NCBI RefSeq assembly: GCF_029542085.1
Contig: NZ_CP107036.1
Location: 3,038,001-3,102,000, forward strand
DNA length: 64,000 nucleotides
DNA from: Sphingobacterium sp. ML3W
GTDB lineage: Bacteria; Bacteroidota; Bacteroidia; Sphingobacteriales; Sphingobacteriaceae
Direction: 5' to 3'
Part shown: positions 55,887 to 64,000 of the stretch, piece after piece
How the letters are laid out: every line of letters starts with the position of its first letter
Position numbering within the stretch: the first letter of the stretch is position 1
Notes under the pieces: model-generated
Told to the model about the DNA's origin: nothing
What the model saw: the letters and a program-made list of their open reading frames with translations, nothing else
The model's database searches: none
Position numbers and translations under genes: made by a program

Positions 55887-56825
55887 ATGGAACACTTACT
55901 AACAGCTGGTGCCGAAGCACTGAGGAAAGCTGCATTAAATGAAGGTGCTAAAGCTTATATTTTGAATAATGAAGCACTTTACAAGCTAATGAAGAAAGCC
56001 GCTGACCGATATATTGGTGGTGAAAACCTTACGGAAACATTAAAAAAAGTACAAGCGTCAAATGATATTGGTTTTAAATGTTCGATCGAGTATATGGGTG
56101 AAAGCACACGGACAATCCCGGAAGCTGAAAAAGCAACTGCTGAATTTTTGGACATCTGTGATACAATACGGCAACAACATCTCAATTCAACGATTTCACT
56201 TGACCTTTCGCACATTGGGTTAGAAATCTCTGAAAGCCTCTGTTACGAAAATCTTTCCAATATATGTGAATCAGCCAAAGGTAAAGAAGTGATCATCAGT
56301 GCAGAAGGAACGGAAAGGACTGACCGCATATTAAAGCTCTATCAGAAGGGCTCAAAAGAATTCTCAAACTTGTCCATCACATTGCAAGCTTATCTCCATC
56401 GGACAAGGGATGATTTTGATGCGATGTGCAAAGAAAGGGGGCGTATCCGAATGGTGAAAGGGGCTTTCGAGACAGCCAAAGGCTTATCTCTACCACGTGG
56501 GCAAGAACTCAACGAACGCTATCTTTACTATGTCGAACAGCTGCTTTCAAAAGGTCATTTATGCTCTATTGCGACGCATCACCATGAAATTCAACAGGGG
56601 GTAAAAAAGCTTATTGAACGGCTACAGCCTACAAAGGAATGCTATGAATTTGAAAGTTTATATGGTATACAGACAGAACAGCTAGAACACTTGAGGGATG
56701 AAGGCCACCCCACAAAACTGTATTTCGTATATGGTCAGGAATGGTATCTCTATCTTTGCAACAGATTAGCCGAATATCCGCTAAATTTATTCAGAGCTTT
56801 ACAAGACATTGTCGAAACGCAGTAA
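55887..56825 (+). CDS. Small proline-dehydrogenase-like (PRODH) protein
   Basis: The 312-residue protein resembles the catalytic PRODH barrel. It has S-L-D-L-S-H-I-G-L-E-I-S in an early strand, S-I-T-L-Q-A-Y-L-H-R-T-R-D-D, then R-I-R-M-V-K-G-A-F-E and Y-F-V-Y-G-Q-E-W-Y-L-Y-L-C-N-R-L-A-E near the end. Those blocks correspond to FAD- and proline-binding strands of PutA/PRODH enzymes. It lacks the aldehyde-dehydrogenase half of PutA. It may oxidise proline or a relative, but substitutions such as Val-Tyr-Gly for the usual Pro-Tyr-Gly leave the substrate open. A truncated copy of its start lies at 40564-40633. Confidence 0.78.
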   Translation: MEHLLTAGAEALRKAALNEGAKAYILNNEALYKLMKKAADRYIGGENLTETLKKVQASNDIGFKCSIEYMGESTRTIPEAEKATAEFLDICDTIRQQHLNSTISLDLSHIGLEISESLCYENLSNICESAKGKEVIISAEGTERTDRILKLYQKGSKEFSNLSITLQAYLHRTRDDFDAMCKERGRIRMVKGAFETAKGLSLPRGQELNERYLYYVEQLLSKGHLCSIATHHHEIQQGVKKLIERLQPTKECYEFESLYGIQTEQLEHLRDEGHPTKLYFVYGQEWYLYLCNRLAEYPLNLFRALQDIVETQ

Positions 56826-57020
56826 TCATTTAGGTTATAAATATAAATCTCATTAACGATCATAATTACTACTACACAAATATTATGAGTAGATCAATTC
56901 ATCTTACAAACACATATCAATAAAACACTGAAAGGCCTTAGAAGGAACTTCGTCTTTTTGTAGATAAATAAAATAGTCATTGTACCGTAGTACAAGAGAT
57001 TTAGACTTGGAATTTAATAA

Positions 57021-57053
57021 AGAAAGTGAAGTTTCTCCCAAACTTCACTTTCT
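57021..57053. terminator. Bidirectional terminator
   Basis: A perfect 14-bp stem (AGAAAGTGAAGTTT / AAACTTCACTTTCT) with a 5-nt loop lies between the PRODH-like gene and the minus-strand pseudogene. Confidence 0.8.
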
Positions 57054-57069
57054 AAAATCGGAGTAATTT

Positions 57070-57391
57070 CTAACGATCTACACCATAATAAATTTCAATT
57101 TCCCGATAGACAGACTGATGTGCTCGCTCTATTGCATCATTCGCAGAATAGCCATATTTAAGATATACATCTAAGTAAGTGTTAAAAAGCTGCGTCCAAT
57201 ATCCAGGGCCTCTTCTTCCCTAAGCATCCATCTGATTATCCAGCTTTTGTCTTGACTGAAGATCCAACTGAGGGCTGCTTTCCGCTGAAATCTTCAAACT
57301 CTGTTTTGACGCGCTATGCTGAGCCTTTGCTACCTCAGGGGTCAACTTAGCAAATGATACTAGGCAATACCTGTAAAAATTAATTTTTCAT
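57070..57391 (-). pseudogene. Degraded small secreted-protein gene
   Basis: From the ATG at 57391 the reading starts M-K-N and stops at once. Adding one A would give M-K-K-L-I-F-T-G-I-A, a typical signal start. A second frame then encodes S-F-A-K-L-T-P-E-V-A-K and R-Q-K-L-D-N-Q-M-D-A, followed by a stop codon and G-R-R-G-P-G-Y-W-T-Q-L-F-N-T-Y-L-D, ending at 57070. Two lesions at least, so the gene is dead. The intact form would be about 105 residues, exported, with no recognised function. Confidence 0.6.
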
Positions 57392-57657
57392 ATTTCTATC
57401 TTTTATAATTAAACTCGTTTGGATGCTTTTAAAATGGACTAAACCATTAAACATCTGCTTTATACTACTAAAACACGGGTTAAATAATTGTTCTTACAAT
57501 CATGGATCTATATTTGGAGCAGATACACTTGTATCCAATGCATTTGGAACGAAATATACAATTCCTTATATACTTACGCATATCAAAAACGAATAGATTA
57601 TTAACATTTGAAAAAACAGGGTTGATACTTAGAGTATTCAACAACAATCCAATTGGA

Positions 57658-59868
57658 TTACTCCACCCAGATTTCATCACAGGCAATAGAGACCTTTCGT
57701 GTGGGATGATAGCGCCATTCCGGCAGGGAGGGAAATGGTAAGGCATAAATGCGAATTATTTTAACATCATCCGCTACCGGAGCTTTAAATTTAACTTTCT
57801 GCACCGTATAGTCCTCGTCTATTTCTTCAATTTTAGAGGAAAGTAACTCCTTAAAATTTTCACCATCTTTTGAAGCCGTGATGCGGATCTCTTTTGGAAT
57901 AAAAATCCAATGTCGTGCATCCTGAAGGAAATTGAGTTCTATAGCGTCCACTTTTTTTGTCTTTTCGAAGTTAAAGGCAATCTCCATAGGTTCTCCCGTC
58001 CATAAAAGCCAATTATAGCTATAATCCAGATAGCCAGGCACACTATCAGTCAGGGTCCGCATACCATTGGCAGGGAATGAAGGGTCAAAAGGGTATTTCA
58101 TCGTCATTTTTGCTTCAGAGGCTTTATTCCCATGTACTCCTGCACTAAATATTTCACTCCATTCTTTCGCGTATTGGTCAGGCGAAGCTCCCCCCTCTGC
58201 AAGTTCAACTACGCCGAGTTTCTTCGCATCTTCAACAAACCGTTGCAGCTTGCGTTGTACATTTGGTCTAACATTCCATTTCCCATTCTCCTCGAAGAAT
58301 ATCCCATGTTGACGTGGCCCATAAAACCGTGCCTGTTGTAAGTAGGTATAATCCAACCCAAGACCTAACCATCTAATACGTTGTTCCATTAAACGGTTGC
58401 CCTCACTTAGTACTTCAGCTTTCTCCAACAATGTACTATAGTGTTCCATTTTCTCCGGGCTTAAATAATCATTCCTGTTATCAATTGGATTGCCGTATAT
58501 CGACAAGGGGGATGAGACGGCGGGCAAAGCATTTCGCCGGGCATTGAGATAGGCTTTGACAGTCTGACCGGCCTTGCCATAATAACCATTTACAAATTCA
58601 TCCGTAAGCTGATCTTCGGAGACGGTACTATCCCACATCAGATGAGCTAAAATATAAGCATTTAGTTCGGCCATATCACTATAGCTAGCACCCCCGCCCT
58701 GCAAAAAAACACCCTCCACCCCTTGTTGTTTTAAATAGTCCAGACTTTTCTGAAATGTTCCCTGAATAGGAAAAGGGGCTAGGTAATTTGTAAACTGTGT
58801 TAAATAATCCCATACAAAAACATGTGCTGCTTTGGATTTCCATTCACGCAGCTGCCTGCGGAATGTAGCTGCAGAAGGTTCATTGCCAATATCACCTTTA
58901 CGAAAAGCATCAATATTGCTTAATATCACGGAAACATTGTCTGCTACGCGAAGATGCGCGGGGGCATTGGCCGTCTGTAGGTAAGCGAGGGTTGTAAATT
59001 GCTCATCCGGAAATTTAGCGGCTACCCTATTCACAAAGTGGATCAAAGAACCTTGGGCTCCGCCTTCGCGTTTATCAATAGCTTGACAGCGTTCACAGGT
59101 ACAGCTGCCGATATCGTCATTGGGCGCTATCGACCAGTATTTAGCTTGCGGATTTTCAAGCATTTTTTGCCTGAAATATTCAACGGTATGTTCAAAAACA
59201 GCTTCGTTGGAAAGACAGAGCTGCGTAGCTTGTCTTTTCCCATGATAAAGCGAGTAGTATTCGGGATGTTCTTTAAAATAAATGGATGGCGGTAATATCT
59301 TGTTGAACGTATGTCCCCAATCCCCCCATTTTTCTTCTAAATTATGTAGTCCATACCAATCCAGATACTCCTGATCCAGTTCTATCGGAAAATATACTTC
59401 GCGAAACTGAAAATTAGGTTTCGCAAAAATATGATAATCTGCATCCATCACCAACGAAGATAACTTGGGAATGAAAGTATTCTCCCTGCCGATATACCAT
59501 TTACGTGCTCCGATAACATCTCTCACATAACGGTAAGCGCCATAAAGAACACCGCGGCCACTACCTTTGATATGCATGTTAGCTCCATTAAACTGTATCG
59601 AATAACTATCTTCCGGATATGTATTGTCTATTGATACCTGTTCCAATATAATCGCCGGCCGGTCTTGTTCCTTGGCCTGCAAGTCAAATGCCGTACCTGT
59701 ACTCAATTTTGTAAATTCGTTAATTACCGCTGCTGCTTTTAGCAGGGTCGAATTATTTTGGTCAGTACGGATAACATAATTGGCCACACCGTCACTCACC
59801 AGTGTAATACGCTCTTTACCCTGAGCTATTGTTGCAACAAAAAGCAGACACAACATATACTTCCACAT
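57658..59868 (-). CDS. Secreted DUF4838 protein with C-terminal discoidin-like domain
   Basis: The 736-residue protein has a signal peptide (ending I-A-Q-G) and an N-terminal GH20/alpha-glucuronidase-type accessory domain (about 20-130). A DUF4838 barrel-like region (about 150-430) contains C-L-S-N-E-A-V-F, W-S-I-A-P-N-D-D-I-G-S-C-T-C-E-R-C and V-F-L-Q-G-G-G-A-S-Y. A C-terminal F5/8 type C (discoidin-like, about 590-736) domain follows. DUF4838 proteins are suspected carbohydrate-active enzymes. It is the last gene of the polysaccharide operon, one base after the YaiO gene, so it may trim or process the exported polymer (inference). Activity is not proven. Confidence 0.78.
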   Translation of the reverse strand: MWKYMLCLLFVATIAQGKERITLVSDGVANYVIRTDQNNSTLLKAAAVINEFTKLSTGTAFDLQAKEQDRPAIILEQVSIDNTYPEDSYSIQFNGANMHIKGSGRGVLYGAYRYVRDVIGARKWYIGRENTFIPKLSSLVMDADYHIFAKPNFQFREVYFPIELDQEYLDWYGLHNLEEKWGDWGHTFNKILPPSIYFKEHPEYYSLYHGKRQATQLCLSNEAVFEHTVEYFRQKMLENPQAKYWSIAPNDDIGSCTCERCQAIDKREGGAQGSLIHFVNRVAAKFPDEQFTTLAYLQTANAPAHLRVADNVSVILSNIDAFRKGDIGNEPSAATFRRQLREWKSKAAHVFVWDYLTQFTNYLAPFPIQGTFQKSLDYLKQQGVEGVFLQGGGASYSDMAELNAYILAHLMWDSTVSEDQLTDEFVNGYYGKAGQTVKAYLNARRNALPAVSSPLSIYGNPIDNRNDYLSPEKMEHYSTLLEKAEVLSEGNRLMEQRIRWLGLGLDYTYLQQARFYGPRQHGIFFEENGKWNVRPNVQRKLQRFVEDAKKLGVVELAEGGASPDQYAKEWSEIFSAGVHGNKASEAKMTMKYPFDPSFPANGMRTLTDSVPGYLDYSYNWLLWTGEPMEIAFNFEKTKKVDAIELNFLQDARHWIFIPKEIRITASKDGENFKELLSSKIEEIDEDYTVQKVKFKAPVADDVKIIRIYALPFPSLPEWRYHPTRKVSIACDEIWVE

Positions 59869-59869
59869 A

Positions 59870-61402
59870 TTAAAAATATTTCCTTAATGAGAGATTCAGA
59901 TCATACTGATTCATAAATTTATTTTCAGCCACCTTGTAATAACTCCATCCGCCCATAAGGGTAAATCCCCAGCTGTCGATACGATGCTGCCATCCGGCAT
60001 TGACTGATCGCGACAAAAAACCAAATCTATTGTTTAAAAACTGATACCGGGAAGGATCGTCTGGAGAGGTTCCGATATTACCAATGATGGTGACATAGGA
60101 ATTAGGCTTTTCATTATTGTAATAGTGCCTTACTGCCAGTGAGTAAGCCCGATTCCAACGCTGTTCATCATGCAATAAAAATCCCCGGAGATAGACAAAA
60201 GTCGGCCCAAAATAGCGGCCTGCAGAGGCCACCATTCCATAGTTGTTGGTATGGTCAGCAGATCGCACATAACGTCCTCCTACATCAAAGAGCCAAAGGC
60301 CGGCCTCCCGATAAAGACTATATGCTGCCCTCCAGGTAGGAAATACTGTTCCATCGGCCCAGGCAAGATGATGATAAGCATATAGTTTTGAACTATAATT
60401 CAACCAAGCATCTAATCCCACCTGATACCCCTTTTCTCCCCTTCTATTTCCGTAGTTGAACTGACCAATAAACATATTTTTTTCGCCCACTTTCTTCCCA
60501 TATTCCACTCCAGAAATAAAGAAGTGCCCATTAGGCCTATCTTGTGCACTTTGTGTATGATTGAATCCGACATAAAAACTATAGGGCAAATTTTCACGAT
60601 ATACTTTTGCTTGTTGACGATAACGCTCCACTTGCGGTGATTGCTGCTGCAGTTGTTCCATATAGGCCAACGCGGTTTGATAATCTTTATTTGCAGCAGC
60701 GATATTCGCTAACTGTTCTCGCATAAACACGGTACTATCCCCTTTATCCCAAAGCATTTCATAGCCAATTTTGGCTTTATTATATTCCTTTCCGGACATA
60801 TAAGCACTGGAGCGGAGGTATAAATAACGGTTATCGTTAGCATCTGTCTGCTGCATACTGTCCGAAATCGCAATTGCTTTTTGCAGTTCTCCCCGTTCAA
60901 TAAATTTTAGTCCTTCTTTGTACCAATTGTCGATGTTACGATTGATAGAATTTTTCATACCCCTGGCTTCAAATTCCTGATAGGCTGCTGCCAGTTCCAT
61001 ATCATCAGGAAATCGGGCACGCGCCAGTTGCCAAACTTTCCTGGCTTTGTCTATATCGCCTTTCGCTTCATACAATAATGCCAAAGGGGGGTAGCTGTCT
61101 TTATACTTCGGATCACTTGCCATTACTGTTTCGAAATACGGAATAGCCCAATCTCTCCGTCCCATCTTTTGGTAGCTCAATCCCAGGATATAGTTAAAAT
61201 CAGTATACTGCGGATATTTCGCCAATACCGTCCGGCTCAGCATAACCGACTGGTCAAGCTTCCCCTCACGCAGATAGCTGATTGCCTGCGGCACCAAACT
61301 ATCCACATCGTATTTTTCATTTTGCCAGACCACCTGTGCTGTAATGGTATCTGCTAAAAAGGACTGACAGAAAATGACTATTAATATCAATAATTTGTTC
61401 AT
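59870..61402 (-). CDS. TPR-containing YaiO-family outer-membrane protein
   Basis: The 510-residue protein (start at 61402, M-N-K-L-L-I-L-I-V-I-F) has a signal peptide and several TPR repeats (about residues 40-260). A C-terminal beta-barrel of the YaiO type (about 275-510) contains G-V-E-Y-G-K-K-V-G and G-R-Y-F-G-P and ends L-S-L-R-K-Y-F. Periplasmic TPR plus a barrel is the plan of exopolysaccharide export proteins such as PgaA. It lies 4 bp after the GT2 gene, so the inferred role is passage of the polymer across the outer membrane. A longer frame to 61423 overlaps the GT2 gene and was not preferred. Confidence 0.82.
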   Translation of the reverse strand: MNKLLILIVIFCQSFLADTITAQVVWQNEKYDVDSLVPQAISYLREGKLDQSVMLSRTVLAKYPQYTDFNYILGLSYQKMGRRDWAIPYFETVMASDPKYKDSYPPLALLYEAKGDIDKARKVWQLARARFPDDMELAAAYQEFEARGMKNSINRNIDNWYKEGLKFIERGELQKAIAISDSMQQTDANDNRYLYLRSSAYMSGKEYNKAKIGYEMLWDKGDSTVFMREQLANIAAANKDYQTALAYMEQLQQQSPQVERYRQQAKVYRENLPYSFYVGFNHTQSAQDRPNGHFFISGVEYGKKVGEKNMFIGQFNYGNRRGEKGYQVGLDAWLNYSSKLYAYHHLAWADGTVFPTWRAAYSLYREAGLWLFDVGGRYVRSADHTNNYGMVASAGRYFGPTFVYLRGFLLHDEQRWNRAYSLAVRHYYNNEKPNSYVTIIGNIGTSPDDPSRYQFLNNRFGFLSRSVNAGWQHRIDSWGFTLMGGWSYYKVAENKFMNQYDLNLSLRKYF

Positions 61403-61406
61403 TGCT

Positions 61407-62843
61407 CTATTTTTTTGCCCCATTCGGTGATAAGGGTGTTAAAGTACCTTTGCGTTTCATTTCTCCCCAGGCATGTTTTTTACCAAAAAGCTCCTGTATA
61501 TATCCTTTGATAGAACTGTACACAATGATCGGATGATATATAAAGGGTTCTAAAAATGCGGTGAGGCATAAGCGAACAATATCCTGCCTGCGCTTATAAT
61601 ACTTATAGACATAATTGTCCAATAAAATCGAAAAGCTGGTTAAAAAAACCGAAAACATATATACGAAAACCAGTAGCAGAATAGCCATCTGCCAGTTGAT
61701 TCCATTTGTCAGGATCAGATAGATATAAAAGAATATACCCAGAATTTCCATAATTGGCGCGAAGAATTCAAAAATTGCATTGTAGGGAAATACAATCAGT
61801 CCAAACTTTCGATAGCTAGGATTGAAGAAAGCCTTGCGATGTGTTCGCATGATCTGCATGAGCCCCCTAGCCCACCGGATACGCTGCCGGGTCAGCATTT
61901 TCAGGCTATCTGGTCCTTCTGTCCAGCATAATGTCTGCGGAATATATTTGACCTCATATTTTTCGTTATTGTCACACATCTTCATACACATCCTCGTCAC
62001 CATCTCCATATCTTCCCCTAAGGACTTTGGATCATATCCTCCTGCCGCAATCAGAATTTCCTTGTCAAATAAGCCAAGGCCACCAGATACATTGGGGATA
62101 CAATTCAGGTAATTCCATCCCATTTTACCAAGAAGGTATGACCGGATGTACTCCATCTCCTGAAATCGCGCGAGGATGGGTTTAGGTAAGGCCGCTTCAA
62201 CTAGCATCCCCGAGTCCACATAACTCGAATTGGACATGCGTAAAGTGGCCCCCACAGCAATGACACGTTCCTTAGCATCCAATACAGCCTCCATAAGATA
62301 CACAAGTGTATCATTGGCTAGCACACAGTCAACATCTGTATTCAATATATAAGGAAAGGCTGCAACATTTATTCCTGCGTTAACCGCATCAGCCTTGCTT
62401 CCACCATTTATCTTGTCAACGACAGTTAGGTGTTTATGGGAAATATCACGTGATTTATAAATCGCTTTAATTTCCTTACAAGGAACCAAGTAATCGACCA
62501 AAAAATCGACCGCCACCAGATCGAATTCTTTGATCAGTTTTGCCAAAGTATCATCTTTACTTCCGTCATTAACAATGACGACCTCATATCTTGGATAAAA
62601 AAGGGTCATCAACGAACGGACATTATTTACAATAGTAACCGACTCATTGTAAGCAGGTGCGACAATACTGACTCCCGGCGCAATTTCAGATTCCATGAGC
62701 GTTTGAATACGTCTGGAATTGCGTTTTCGAAGGTTCTTACGGATCGAAAGCGATGATATCCGAAACAGCATAACATACACCACTAAAAGTAAGAAACAGT
62801 ATAATCCAAAAACAAACTCTACTGAAGAAATAAAATGTGTCAT
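61407..62843 (-). CDS. Processive glycosyltransferase family 2 (PgaC/cellulose-synthase-like)
   Basis: The 478-residue inner-membrane protein has an N-terminal helix and a GT2 domain (about 50-320) with V-N-D-G-S-K-D-D, the metal-binding D-V-D in N-T-D-V-D-C, G-E-D in S-L-G-E-D-M-E, and Q-R-I-R-W. Together these are the four signatures of processive beta-glycan synthases. C-terminal transmembrane helices follow (about 355-440). It should polymerise a beta-linked polymer from a UDP-sugar and pass it across the membrane. The sugar cannot be told from sequence. It is between the HEAT and YaiO genes. Confidence 0.9.
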   Translation of the reverse strand: MTHFISSVEFVFGLYCFLLLVVYVMLFRISSLSIRKNLRKRNSRRIQTLMESEIAPGVSIVAPAYNESVTIVNNVRSLMTLFYPRYEVVIVNDGSKDDTLAKLIKEFDLVAVDFLVDYLVPCKEIKAIYKSRDISHKHLTVVDKINGGSKADAVNAGINVAAFPYILNTDVDCVLANDTLVYLMEAVLDAKERVIAVGATLRMSNSSYVDSGMLVEAALPKPILARFQEMEYIRSYLLGKMGWNYLNCIPNVSGGLGLFDKEILIAAGGYDPKSLGEDMEMVTRMCMKMCDNNEKYEVKYIPQTLCWTEGPDSLKMLTRQRIRWARGLMQIMRTHRKAFFNPSYRKFGLIVFPYNAIFEFFAPIMEILGIFFYIYLILTNGINWQMAILLLVFVYMFSVFLTSFSILLDNYVYKYYKRRQDIVRLCLTAFLEPFIYHPIIVYSSIKGYIQELFGKKHAWGEMKRKGTLTPLSPNGAKK

Positions 62844-62866
62844 ATCAAAACCTTTCCTCTAAATAT

Positions 62867-64000
62867 TTAAATATAATGGACCATCGGGTGATTAACATAG
62901 CGGATGAGTTTGCTCTCCACGCGATCCCCCTGTTCATCAATTTTTCGCAAAAGCGGTGTGCTGTAAGGCTTTTGAGCGACTAATGAGCGATAAGCGTGCT
63001 TTCGCAGACTTAATGGCAAATTGCTGTCCATAAACAATCGGTTCAGGAAATCAATTGATTTTCCTTGTCCGACTCGGCCGAGTGCCTTCAGTATTTCCAG
63101 CTTAGCTGTCAGGCTACTTTCCTCCATATATAGCTCCTGCAATCGCTCCTCACTATCCCTTGCCAACAGCTTTCCCAAAGAGTTAACAGCTTTTAAAGCA
63201 GTTTTTGAGTCTTTATTGGCGTCAATTAATTTCCAGAGTCCCGCTTCATTTAATTCTTGATAATAGACCATCAGATCCATGACCAAGCTGTTAACTGCAA
63301 AGGCTTTTGACATATCCAACCATTGCGAAAATGCATAGTCGCCAAAATAGTCACCCTGGACAATTGTCTGAAAGATATCAAGCGCATGAAGCTGACTGAT
63401 TCCATGTAGACCTTCAAATACCCTGTCAAAGGCCTGTTCACCTTCCACCTGTAACAGATATTTGGATGCCGCGACACGGATCTCAACCTGAGGGCTTTTG
63501 AGTAACTGATCCAGGATCTTTTCCTGAATAGGTACCTTCATCAAGGCCAAATTGGCCAGGGACCTCACCGTTGTCACCATGTTTGTGGCCGAATGTCTAA
63601 TCTCATATTGCGCTTCCTTATCAAAGCCCAGTTCATTGAAAAGATGCCGCATACTCTGGCCTTTCTCTCCGCCAATCGTGAAAATAAACTCGTGTATAAC
63701 ATGTCGCACGACTTTACTCACGAGCTTATTATTCAAATCCAGTCCCAATTTATCCACAGGGAAATGACTGGTCCTGTTCTCCACCAGAACGTGTTCATAG
63801 ATAAAATCTCTTAGAGTCGGATAGATCCGGGAATAGACTCTCCGATACCGATAATCGCGATAATAAAAGAAGGCGATTCCAACAAGACAAGCAGTCCAAA
63901 ACAGCACACTCAAGACCAGGGCAACGATAACGAGTACCGGCCAACCGTCGCCTTCAAAAAAGGCACGAATATCATGGATGATATGGGCTAACGTACTAAG
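62867..64000 (-). CDS. HEAT-repeat membrane protein of the polysaccharide operon (5' end outside window)
   Basis: The frame is open to the right edge with no ATG in the last part (it reads L-S-T-L-A-H-I-I-H-D-I-R at the edge), so the start lies beyond 64000 and at least 377 residues are visible. A transmembrane helix (V-L-V-I-V-A-L-V-L-S-V-L-F-W) near the visible start is followed by basic residues. Repeats of paired helices typical of HEAT/ARM proteins follow, for example residues with E-I-R-V-A-A-S-K-Y-L-L and S-L-G-K-L-L-A-R. It is 23 bp upstream of the GT2 gene. It is probably a scaffold or regulator of the synthase. Confidence 0.7.
   Translation of the reverse strand, partial: LSTLAHIIHDIRAFFEGDGWPVLVIVALVLSVLFWTACLVGIAFFYYRDYRYRRVYSRIYPTLRDFIYEHVLVENRTSHFPVDKLGLDLNNKLVSKVVRHVIHEFIFTIGGEKGQSMRHLFNELGFDKEAQYEIRHSATNMVTTVRSLANLALMKVPIQEKILDQLLKSPQVEIRVAASKYLLQVEGEQAFDRVFEGLHGISQLHALDIFQTIVQGDYFGDYAFSQWLDMSKAFAVNSLVMDLMVYYQELNEAGLWKLIDANKDSKTALKAVNSLGKLLARDSEERLQELYMEESSLTAKLEILKALGRVGQGKSIDFLNRLFMDSNLPLSLRKHAYRSLVAQKPYSTPLLRKIDEQGDRVESKLIRYVNHPMVHYI

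Larger units (their letters stand above)
56826..57657. other. Region with terminator and a degraded small gene
   Basis: Holds the terminator at 57021-57053 and the pseudogene at 57070-57391. About 265 bp from 57392 to 57657 have no supported gene. Confidence 0.55.

Overview
The window looks like chromosomal DNA of a Sphingobacteriaceae bacterium (Bacteroidota), probably Sphingobacterium or a close relative. This rests on an AT-rich base composition, SusC/SusD outer-membrane pairs, ECF sigma/FecR switches whose FecR proteins carry a DUF4974-like C-terminus, DUF4843, DUF5689, DUF4838 and YaiO proteins, a FISUMP-type fimbrillin, and genes without strong Shine-Dalgarno sites. The genus is an inference. 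I saw no rRNA, tRNA or CRISPR array.

1-14.6 kb: a surface-fibre locus read leftwards. In transcription order it holds a single-domain response regulator, two overlapping multi-pass membrane AraC-type regulators, a two-domain tip-adhesin candidate, a 972-residue usher-like outer-membrane barrel, two almost identical tandem pilin-like genes, a decayed tip/pilin gene and a two-Ig chaperone. A second copy of the regulatory cassette lies at the left edge, so the array probably continues outside the window. An inverted, decayed regulator fragment sits between the usher and adhesin genes. Together these look like a chaperone-usher-type pilus assembled from Bacteroidota-specific parts, and this is the best candidate for an undescribed system.

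14.6-19.5 kb: scattered genes: a small one-TM protein, an MscS-family channel, GDP-fucose synthase, a cysteine hydrolase and a VOC protein. 19.5-29.8 kb: a leftward nutrient-uptake operon (ECF sigma, FecR, SusC, SusD, DUF4843, PKD-like lipoprotein, TlpA-like thioredoxin) closed by a terminator. 29.9-30.9 kb: a degraded island around one intact 122-residue gene. 31.1-40.4 kb: a rightward ECF/FecR/TonB-receptor operon with three lipoproteins but no SusD, closed by a strong terminator.

40.5-46.5 kb: accessory DNA with IS3-family debris, a truncated copy of the proline-dehydrogenase-like gene, an LRR protein, a divergent SDR/HxlR pair with a palindromic operator, a 67-bp MITE-like element and several small unknown genes. 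46.9-49.7 kb: a 61-residue peptide and a fimbrillin-FISUMP lipoprotein, convergent with a NarL-type regulator. 50-57.4 kb: a CobW GTPase with a small partner, an AraC regulator convergent with a TonB-type receptor, another IS3 remnant, a proline-dehydrogenase-like protein and a small pseudogene. 57.6-64 kb: a leftward polysaccharide operon (HEAT-repeat membrane protein, processive GT2, TPR-YaiO outer-membrane protein, DUF4838 protein) that runs off the right edge.
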